Source of the DNA: Pyrrhosoma nymphula | Taxonomy: Eukaryota; Arthropoda; Insecta; Odonata; Coenagrionidae | Direction of reading: 5' to 3' | Assembly (NCBI GenBank): GCA_963573305.1 | Contig: OY754329.1 | Span: 147,013,266 to 147,077,265 of the forward strand | Length of the DNA: 64,000 bases | Shown here: positions 54,980 to 64,000 of the stretch, piece by piece | How positions within the stretch are numbered: the first letter of the stretch is position 1 | Layout: each line of letters begins with the position of its first letter | Made by a program: the position numbers and the translations under genes | The notes under the pieces: generated by a model | Databases searched by the model: none | Seen by the model: only the letters and a program-made list of their open reading frames with translations | Told to the model about the DNA's origin: nothing

Positions 54980-57900
54980 GTATTAGTAGAAGACATGAGT
55001 TTCAGATGCTCCTGCTGATAGGGTTTGTCTCTAGGTTTCTGCGAAATGGTTAGTTTTTTCCAATTTGCAGCATTCATCGCATACAAATACAAACGTCAGT
55101 GGCTTTGTAATTCAAGCCTGCGAAAAGAACGAGTTACCAACATGGATTCTATGGCCAGCCTTATAGAATGGAATTTGCGAATTATTTTGTATAACCTTGA
55201 TCATTTATAGTACTATTAATTAGTAAAGTCCATAGAGTGTCTCGTTTCCAATGATAACCACGCACTATTATTTGCTAGTATTTCTGATTTGTTCATATGT
55301 AATATCACAACAGTCTATCGAATGTATAAGATGAATTTCTTTGTATTTATTATTGTCGTTTATAAGAACTCCACAGGGAAAATGCCTGAAAACTGCGAGA
55401 ACCTTAGTTAAAACACAGTAATGGATAAAGCAAATACCTATAATATAATTTTTTAGTTTATGAGAGAGAACTTACGGTGTAGTTTTCGGAACAAAGCCAG
55501 AGATTTGCGTGTAGCAATTCCATACATTCACGTGACGGACATATTTATGACCAGCTAACTAGTAAAAATTTCGAATTCTGAAAGCTTATTAATGCGTAGG
55601 TGGACTGCCCTTAGACATTCGCGTAAGATATATGGCACTGGAAAGGGAAAGGGACGGAAGGGATAAAGAATACGGGGTTAAGCAAGGTCACCTCAACGGG
55701 AATGGGACATATAAGGACCGGGGAAACGGCGATGTGGGACAAAATATGGGAACTCATTTGTTTTTCCAGAAAAATTACGCAGAATAGAAGAAAAAGGATT
55801 GAGATATATAAGAAGTGAGAGAGAAAGATATTTCTACAGAAGAAGAATGGGATAACACGGAAAATTGTCCAGCATAATTTACCCATGAATTTGTATAGTC
55901 CGGGATGATTACTCCAAGTTGAATATGTAAAATCAAAAGAAAAACGAAAAGGGAGGAATTTTTGCCGGACATTTTCGTGAATTTAAAAGAACTGCAATGT
56001 TCTACTACGCAGGAAGTAAAAGGGAATAATTGCACTCCATTTAGGGGAAAAGTAGCAAAACATGTTTAAAGAATTTTCTTGTGGAACATTTGAAGTACGT
56101 CTCTTGAGCTGCCTTGATCAGAACTAGTTATTTTCTCAAGGATTAACTAAAGAGAAATTATCAACGGTTGTTAAGTTCCACTTATTTTACTTACTTCTAT
56201 TTCTCTGTAATTAATAAAATGTCTTAATATTTTCTTGAGAAGGAAAATATTATGTAACATTTGTTACCCCAAATCACTCCCAAGGCTTAAATTTCTGCAT
56301 GAAAAGGTCATTAAAAACAATGCTCCCGGGTCAAACATTTGAAAATAGTAGATTAATGTAAAAATGAGATCATGTAAGATTTTTAATTACTGCATTTAAT
56401 TACAATTTTGATGAAAATGCTTAAAGATATAAGAAAAGAAACAGGAATTCATTAAATTAAACTTGATATTCATTGAAATCAAACATCAAAGCTGCAAAAC
56501 AGCAACTACTTGGAAAAAAAGCTAATAAATCATCGGAAAGAGACATCCAAGTTTTTACTAATTCATCTTGTTCTACGAATGTAGTGTTGAATTTACATGT
56601 ATAGCTTCATGCGTGTTATGAATGAAGTCTACTACGAAAGGAAACAATAATGGCGTTTATCCTAAATGAAAATTCAAATAAAAACTTTGAAATAATAAAA
56701 AAATCCCAAATTTGAATGATAATGGTCGTCTTGCTGTACCTGATAATACTGAGCAAGCCGAAAATCATGGTAACCAAAAGAGTTTCGTTGATTAGAATTA
56801 CTGTTTATTCTGTTAACTACTGTCGTCAGACTTCATCCGGATGTTACCTGACCATTATAATAAAAGTAAATACTCATCAAGGCGATGCGACGTAAAGACG
56901 TCAAAGATAAGCAGTCCATAAAACGATACTTATTTCACGCAAGAAAGAAAATGATGATTCATCAAAAATAAGTATCCTTCGATTATGGATGACGATATGA
57001 AACTTTCGTTCAAGTGTCATATTTAATAAAAATTGTACCTAATATAATCAGGTCTAGAATGAAAAATGTAAGCGTAAACATGAAATTATCATAGGAATTG
57101 AATTTAATTCCAGCTGAAAATATCTCCTTTTTCGGAATATCACCAATTCTTGTAGCGTCAATTAATTAAAATAAGGAGGTTGGATACGGCGAGGAAAAGA
57201 GCGAAATTCCAGGAAAAGGTTCCTTAATTAGGCTCGCGCCAGGCTTAGGTTTAAAGGAAGAATGCTAATGAAATTCATGATCTAGAAAGACACAAACTTC
57301 TAAGGCAAGGTTATGAGACATGGAATATTTCAGCTAAATCGAACTTGAATCTGAGGCCCTTAAAATTTTCATTCCTCCACGAGTACCTTCTGTCTTTCTC
57401 TAATCGTTCTATCGTCTTCTGCGCCCTTCCAGCTACTCCATGATCCCTTCCCCGTTGCGACTCTCTTCTCTCCTTTCCATTCATTGAAGTATTTCCCTCT
57501 GATATCTAATGCCTCGGTATATAACTCACCGTACCCAAAAATCCTATTCCAAAAATTCTCCAATCGGTTCCATCCCTCTCTTTCGCTTTCAAACTCTCTC
57601 ATTCCTTTTTATTTTTTCCATTTAGACCCTTAACTCTTGCATAACTCTCTTAAGGGTCATCCTCATCTACCAAAGAGAGATTACTCAAGCTGATCCAGTT
57701 CCTTCTATTACCGATGTCGGTCCGACTATAATTTAGACCAAACCCAGCCTCACCACCCTTTATTCACTCTGGAGCACATAGTCCACCGCACTTATCAACT
57801 CAAGATCTATCTTTCCGTTCCAGTCTTGTGTATCTCAAGTACTTAATATTTTGCACAACGAGGAAGGGTCTGAGGTTTATATTTAAAAAAAACCGAAGGT

Positions 57901-58660
57901 ATCTCGAAGGAGTTGACAATCATTTTGAAATAAATTTGGTGGATGAATAAATCATGGGAAATTTGATACCACATATGCACCTTCTCGATAGGCTCTGGTC
58001 ATCCTCAAAATTGTGCGCGATTTGGTACTTCCTCAGAGAATCATCTGGATAAAAATCTATCGGATTTTCCACCAGGTAAGGTAGAATCCATCTGTCGTAC
58101 ATCACGTTTTTCCCACTCGATGCACGACTCGCTCTGGGTTCCTGAACGCGATGGGAAAAACGCACATCGTAAATTCGAAGGAATAAAGCACCTGAGGAAG
58201 AGGATGAACTCAAGAGATATTCATTCCACGCTGTAAAGTGATTTGATATAGCAACAAACCAGTAGGTCACTTATTTCTCAAGTCAGATCACATTTTTTGC
58301 CCTCCAGTTGCAAAATCCTGAGCAGAACCTCTAAATAAATGAAACCGGAATCATTTTCTTACAAAATGAGTGTACTGAGAGGTGATTAAACACAAAGCAG
58401 CGTTGAAACTAAAAGTTTCCCATAAAAACTCAATGCTGCAACCAAAATAATAGAATAGTCCCTTGAAAATAGAATTCACCATCTTAAGATTAATGAGTTA
58501 CATTAACTATACTATCCAGAGCTTATGAGTGCAGTTGACAGCGCAAATGAAATATGACTAACTTGAATGCAAACACAACGCCCCTTTCTCGAGTTTAAGA
58601 ATACAAGAAGTCGTACGCAGTGGAGACTTAATCTCGCCTTTCACCTGACGTGAGAAGTCT
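54980..58660. other. AT-rich intergenic DNA, no gene recognised
   Basis: The reverse frame at 57369-57602 lies in a C/T-rich patch (57360-57620) and might be a degraded transposon segment, but no domain is recognisable. Confidence 0.4.
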
Positions 58661-58689
58661 TCTTCGGGGGAACGGTCTCCAGGCGCTAG

Positions 58690-58960
58690 TTTATCCGGAT
58701 GCGAAGCCAACCCTCCTCCCACATCGGCGTCTGGCCCACTACCCTCCGTGGGGTCTCGGAGCAGTGGCTAGCCAAGGGAATACGGGGGTGAGGAAGGTAG
58801 AATGAAGGGGACCCTGGGAGAACAACTCGAGAGGGAAGCAGAGTAGGATGAGGAGGCAGAGGAAGAGAGCATGAGGACGAGGAGGAGGAGTGAGTTGTTG
58901 CGGGCCGCGAGGGCAAAGGTTGAAAAGAGGAGACGAGATTAAAATTGGAACCACAGCTGA
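58690..58960. repeat. Polypurine tract (+ strand)
   Basis: G/A-rich + strand with GAGGAGG words, strongest at 58790-58930. Reverse frames here are low-complexity Ser/Pro. Confidence 0.5.
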
Positions 58961-58969
58961 GACGCAAAG

Positions 58970-59395
58970 GCGATAGTTAGGATCTTATATATTTAGCAGA
59001 AATATCCGTTTAAAATGATTTCTCTATCATTGGAAACTACTACAAATTTTTCTTGATTATCTTCGCAGGTACAGTCATTCGACTCACTCAAAATAGCATT
59101 TAAAAATAAACAATGATCGCCCAAAACAAACCCTAGTAACAAATAAACTGTTTTTCATGGCTTTTACGATTACGACTGGATTGATCCACTTAGTTCGGAT
59201 TATAATGACCGTTCTTGAGCTACGGTCAGATGTTAATTTTAACCCAGTAGAGTGTGCTTTATGCCAGATGAGTGTTTAATTTCCGAGTAGGAAATGTTCT
59301 TAATACATCTCACGATTTTCTATAGTTGAACTCTTATTTCCAAACTTTTATACAAAATATTCGAGTGCTTCGCTAATTTCGCCGGTCACGCTGTC
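58970..59395. other. AT-rich spacer, no gene seen
   Basis: No recognisable feature. Confidence 0.4.
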
Positions 59396-59397
59396 AA

Positions 59398-60415
59398 GGT
59401 TTGAGCGGTCCAAACGCAAGAACTTTCTCCGGGTGTCTTTTTTTTCAATCAATAATACACCAACTCTATAAGAACCAAGTACCCTTGATGATAATGAACG
59501 AAAGAAGAAAAATAGAAACTAAAATTAGCGAAGGAGTTACAAGAGGATGCAAACTTTCGCCGGTAGATTTCAACACATATCTAAAGGAGGCATCAAAAGA
59601 AGCTCAAGAAATGGCAATGAAAGGAAATCAAGGAGAAAGGAGAAATAAATCAGCACTGATGACATCGTCGTCACACAGAAGAGGCCAGAATACCTGCAAG
59701 CACCCTTGCACATCATGGATCGAGAAGCACATACAAGGAAACACGAAGTTTAATGGAAAGAAATGAAAATCATAATGTGCTGAAGAATGAAGCTGAAGAA
59801 AGATACTGCGAAACAAGACGAGTTGCTCGAACAATTGGAATCCTTTGCCTGCCTTAAAAGCTGGATGACATGGAACGTAAAACTTTTCTAGGGCATCAAG
59901 CAAAAAATAGCTGAAGCCCAGAAAGAACTTTTAATGAAAAAAACCTGCTAATCTCAAACAATAGGATTACCAATAAGTAAGCACTACTTGATAGCTTAGG
60001 GGTGGAGCGTTGCACCATATATCTCGAAGACATGGAAAGCTGGAATAGCATAGAACCAAGGTTTTTGAAACTTAATGCTGGAAAGAAGGAATGGACGGAT
60101 AGGATCAGAAACGAGGAAGTGTATAAAAGAACAGAAGAGGAGATAACGGTCAGGAGGACTATCACGAATAAAAGGTCAAGTTAAAAAAGCCAAGCTTTGT
60201 TACACGAAGAATATATAGAGAACATGAAAGAAGGAAAGGCCCAACGAGGAAGCCCGAGGGAAACATACAAAGGCCTGATAGAAAGGGATATGAGATATTG
60301 ATAAAGAAGGTGTAAGAGCTGCAAGAACGTAAAACAGTTAGTAGGGGACAGTAAATATAGAATGGAGGACTGCAGTTAACCAATCTTAGGATTGAGTAAC
60401 ATATGATGATGATCT
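59398..60415 (+). mobile_element. Decayed LINE, RT core to 3' end
   Basis: The + strand translation from 59398 gives FERSKRKNFL, then IIHQLYKNQVPLMI, ISEGVTRGCKLSPVDFNTYL and KEASKEAQE. This matches the I..LY.NQ..., RGVRQGC-LSP-LFN.Y.EE RT segment of RTE-like insect LINEs. Farther on, in shifted frames, come a DDIVVTQKRPEYLQ segment near the catalytic aspartates and EWTDRIRNEEVYKRT (60091-60135), matching the W-D-RI-NEEVL-R box, then a GRP-like QRGSPRETY segment. It ends near an ATGATGATGAT stretch at about 60402-60412. Several stops and frameshifts show it is dead. Clade is moderately uncertain. Confidence 0.7.
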
Positions 60416-60419
60416 AAAA

Positions 60420-60980
60420 TTTGTTTGCAAATGCGATTTATTGTGGGCCTTACACCTCCAATCCCCGAGTTTGATAAAAATGAACTCCATTTTTAAGAAA
60501 CGAGCGATGTTACAGTGAAACGCAAGGGCAGGACGTTAAATAAGGCATACAAATATCAATAAAGAGACGATATTGACAGATAGATGTGTTAAAAATAACG
60601 CTCTAATTACTTCAATACAACTACCATGCTTAAAAGTGTAAAATCAATTCCCCTTGTAGCATTCCTGCATCATCAACGATTCTTTCCAACCATTCTCTAG
60701 GTAGAGCTAATTAATGAACCAGTGTAAAGGGGAAGTCCGTTAAGTGTTAGTTGAGGAAATGAATTAGAACATGCAACGCTTCGAAAACGGCGATAAGTTT
60801 CCGAGTTCGGGAGATGCAACTTTTTACAATTGACCGTGGAAAATCCCCTTTTTCAACTCTGTTCGAGGATAGGTATAACTAGAAGAAATAAGAATAGAAA
60901 TGGTGGTAGAATCCAAAGAGAAGATTAAAATCAATTAGGAAGTAAGGACAATTAAGGGATTTGGTAGGAGTTGCAAATGG
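60420..60980. other. AT-rich spacer, no gene seen
   Basis: No recognisable feature. Confidence 0.4.
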
Positions 60981-60984
60981 ATGA

Positions 60985-61240
60985 CAAATGAAACATGCTT
61001 GAATGAATGTGGTGATAAGCGTATCTGGCACACGCAAGAAAACGGAGGAATATTTCTGAGAACATTGGAAAAAGGTAATATTAGACAAATCATATGATTG
61101 GGGATAGTAGAAAGCTTTACTTATTTCAATGATAAAGCTACGTACGGTTCTTGTGAGGTAACTCAAGCAAAAATACGCCCGATCAAAGCGAACCTCGGAG
61201 TATCGCTCTTTTCAGCTAAATTAGCGGGAAAGTCAATACG
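60985..61240 (+). mobile_element. Possible second LINE fragment
   Basis: The + frame reads GIVESFTYFNDKATYGSCEV, then TQAKIRPIKANLGV. This resembles the post-catalytic region of RTE-like RTs (VE.F.YLGS.IT.DG.C..E...RI..A). YLGS is not conserved. It lies about 600 bp after the LINE above and may be an independent fragment. Confidence 0.4.
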
Positions 61241-61399
61241 CATGTGTCATCAAGAAAAACTGGGCGATTCCAACAAAGGAATCTTTTTGTGAAAAGCTTA
61301 AGAGAGGAAACACACCAGTCGTGAATGAAGTCAGATTCAAAGAACAGACAGAGAGAGCGCCCGATCCTCGCCGTTTAAAATCCATCATATAGAACCAGT

Positions 61400-62180
61400 G
61401 AATGGAAGTGAACGGGACGGAGGAAGGGGGAGGGGATGAGGCGAGCCGTGAACCCAACCCTTTGCTTCGTTCCCTAACGCTTTTAGTGGAATTACTTTCG
61501 CGTCTTAATGCAGATTCTTCATCATAATTAGCCACGGGGGTTTATGCAAGGCTACGAGCACTAGGAGGGATTTCGCTTTCCAGATGAGAGCTTGGGGGTG
61601 GTGGGGGGGGGGAAGGGGAGATGGAACAAGAAAGGGGAGATAGAACAAGAAAGGGAATGGGAGGGGTAAGAAGGGGGAGGAGAGGATTCTATTCTCTTTC
61701 GAAGAAAGCCTGGATCGCTTCCGAAGGCCAACAAGGATGGATCGTTTTGAGTCGGAACCCCGAAAATATATTTCCAGGAGAGAAGGAGATAGAGCGCCAT
61801 ATTCCGCCAGGAGGGAAAAACTGGGACCTATTTAAGACCAACAATTTCAACAAGCCGAAAAAATGAAAGCGCCGATAAAAAAAACACTCTCATGTTGTAA
61901 ACTCCCACGCGTTTATCCCGATTCAATCCGTTTAAAAGTCGGGCATAAAAATTTAATCGGAAATGCACTGGTAGTTGAAAATGGTGGGGGAGATGGGATA
62001 GGGTATTGTGTTGGGCTAGAGGGGTATGGCAGGAGAGAGGGGGGTAAAAGGTGGGTGTACGGCTGGTTGAGACCCACTGAGGCAAGGGAAAGGATAGATG
62101 GGAGTGCGCGGGGCCCAGGATACGGGTGAGAGGGGTGTGGAGTCAGGGCGGGAGAGGGTGGAGGATAGGGGAGAGGGGTT
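61400..62180. repeat. Purine-rich tracts with a mixed interval
   Basis: G/A-rich + strand at 61405-61440, 61575-61690 and 61980-62180, separated by a mixed segment (61690-61980). GGGGAGATnGAACAAGAAAG is repeated near 61615 and 61635. Frames on both strands look composition-driven. Confidence 0.5.
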
Positions 62181-62520
62181 GATGAGTATTCCCGTCCGTA
62201 AACCAAGCCCCTTGGCCTACCTTGCTCGGAAAAAAAGAGTTACGACTCGCCAGGGCCTCCGGGCTGAACGCTTCTCGACAGAATGGCCTCTTGTTTTATC
62301 AAACGCACCTCTCCGTCCTCTATCAACTCCCAGCTCGCTCGCTCGCTCTCGATACTTTATTTTTCCGCTCCAACCGTAATTTGTGATCTGGATATCTGAA
62401 ATCCCTCCACGATCCTCCAAACAAGATTATCCTTTAATTAGTAGGGCGTCCGTGTCCGCTTCGAGAGAAGGGCAAAAATGCTTCAAGTTTCATCGAAGAG
62501 GCGACGCGACGGTTCCAGGA
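62180..62520. other. GC-richer patch with a short GCTC repeat, no gene recognised
   Basis: Contains GCTCGCTCGCTCGCTC near 62334 and scattered CpG. No recognisable coding domain. Confidence 0.35.
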
Positions 62521-62524
62521 TAGT

Positions 62525-64000
62525 CAATTGCTTATTTGAACTATAAAGCTACCGAAAAAATGCAAAACACCAATGTTTTATGCTTCATGCCATGCTTTAT
62601 TGCATACAACTCGCTTTATTTGAAAAGCAGGTAATGAAAGGATAACGTCAGAAAAAAACAAATATTAGGACAATAAAGACTCATAAATAGGGGACTATTA
62701 AATGTCATAGGAAAACCTTTTACAACTCGAAGCATTGTCACATTATACGGTTTCTCTCATTTTTTCACCTTAATGGTCAAAGGTTTTTACATTACATTGT
62801 CCCTGTAAGTTCGCCATCGTTACATTCAAATCATTATCGTTTTATTCAAACTTACACTTGTAGCACTGTTATGAAATCTGAAGGACATAGCATATTGGGT
62901 GCTTTCTTAAGTTAGACCGATACAATGAAATGATGAATACGATTCAGACTAAGACTAGAGCTTTCAATGATTTATAGTGTAAAAATGTACAGTGAACCCA
63001 TGACAGGAAGCGGAAATTTCAAATATAAATCTAGCTGCGGTTACACCAAGAAAACAATGAATTGTCTCTAGTGCCGCAGGCTATATGTAGCGAAGACAAA
63101 ACTGATATTCTGGGGAAGGCAATTTAAAACCTATAGTACATATCTTAAGTACACTAGAGTAAAGAATAATACCTCAAATACTAAAAGATTTCCTCTGACG
63201 CGACGGCGAATTTTTAGCTTCTCTCTTTTTCATTTATTCATGAAAGATCGGAGATGACTTAAATAGAGGTTAGAGACAATAGAAATATCCTAGCAAGAGG
63301 TTCAACTCCATGCAACCAACGGAGAAATATAGTACAAAAAAGAGAACCGAAAAAAGAAACAAAGAATATCATGCGCCTAACGGTATCGCCACGGCAGATC
63401 CGAGTTCTCGGTGCCTAAAAGTATGATTGATGGTGTGTTGTAATAGCCTTGAGAACACAAACGCGCGCGCGCGAACGCAAACACACATACAAAGGAAAGA
63501 AAGGCTTCCTGATCTTCACACAGTGTGTCGGAACAATGCGGAGGATAAAGAGACATAACAAAAGAAAAGAAACCAAATAGTTTCCGTGAGCATCGATTCA
63601 TTCCGTGAAGATGTGTTGCGCAGGAAGACAAGGAAAAATAAATAAAAATTCGAGCGAAAAAAAAGAACAGGCGATCGAAATTCTTGCCGTTGGAGAAAGA
63701 CATTGCGGTTGGCCGGAGGGAAAGAGGAAGAAGGAGCTTTACTCGCGTGAATAGAAAATTTCGGTGGCAGGGTTTAAAGTGAGATCCGGCCAGGTATTTG
63801 GGAATGCATTAAACTTTTTTCTCCTCTTCCGTACAGTATTTTCCAGGATTTATGTGCGCGGCGCCCCTGTGGAAGTAGTTTCTCAAAAATCAAAACACGG
63901 CCGGATTTCTACCGAGCACCCTGATCTCCGTAACTCCCCCTTCCTTTTTAAAGAACTTAATCTTCGAGTGCACCTCCATCCATTACACGCTTAGCCGCTT
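62525..64000. other. AT-rich intergenic DNA to the window end
   Basis: CG dinucleotide repeat at 63462-63473 within an alternating purine/pyrimidine run (CAnACGCGCG). The last 76-codon + frame (63764-63994) has no recognisable domain. Confidence 0.4.

Noticed and set aside
58065..58085. TTTTCCACCAGGTAAGG as a PLE 3' box
   Set aside because: Same reason: no hammerhead or arm nearby.
1..64000. CRISPR arrays, operons, phage or plasmid functions
   Set aside because: No regular short repeats with unique spacers, no dense coding, and the transposon content is metazoan.

Overview
The window looks like non-coding, transposon-riddled DNA from a large animal genome, most likely an arthropod and probably an insect. 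It is AT-rich. It contains decayed non-LTR retrotransposons (LINEs) of Jockey/RTE type, several tRNA-derived SINEs, Penelope-like retroelement (PLE) ends with hammerhead-ribozyme motifs, fold-back elements, and many long polypurine/polypyrimidine tracts. I found no host protein-coding exon I can defend. Most long open frames are low-complexity artefacts of GGAG-type purine tracts or their complements. No prokaryotic operon, CRISPR array or intact tRNA gene is visible. The taxon is inferred from transposon content, not proven.

Layout: 0-9 kb starts inside a ~46-bp minisatellite. It carries a SINE on + (about 587-790), a run of four tRNA-headed SINE copies on - (3.7-7.9 kb), two decayed PLE ends (4.7 and 5.6 kb) and a degenerate GATAGG-rich repeat (8.1-8.7 kb). 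From 9 to 17 kb is plain AT-rich DNA interrupted by three short PLE copies (13009-13234, 13944-14151, 16864-17105), each a hairpin flanked by a 12-14 bp target-site duplication. From 17 to 34 kb there is a large fold-back element (19.8-20.14 kb), a duplicated small hairpin, a retroposon tail, polypurine tracts, SINE fragments and a LINE scrap. A decayed Jockey-like LINE with a SINE nested inside its reverse-transcriptase region lies at 34.1-35.4 kb. From 38 to 43 kb come a reverse-strand LINE 3' fragment, a remnant of a psq/pogo-type DNA-binding domain, and the largest PLE copy (41908-43037). That copy still has an open GIY-YIG endonuclease frame between ~270-bp inverted arms, each holding a hammerhead motif. 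From 43 to 59 kb is mostly featureless. From 59.4 to 61.2 kb are two more LINE fragments, followed by purine-rich tracts and AT-rich DNA to the end.

The most interesting system is the PLE set. Four independent insertions share one architecture: an inverted 3' fragment, a sense part truncated near or (in the largest copy) upstream of the hammerhead core, a hammerhead motif, and a short one-sided 3' extension ending near a shared box (approximately TTCCAYY-RRRTNA-NGCC). All have target-site duplications, so their boundaries are unusually well defined for non-LTR-type elements.
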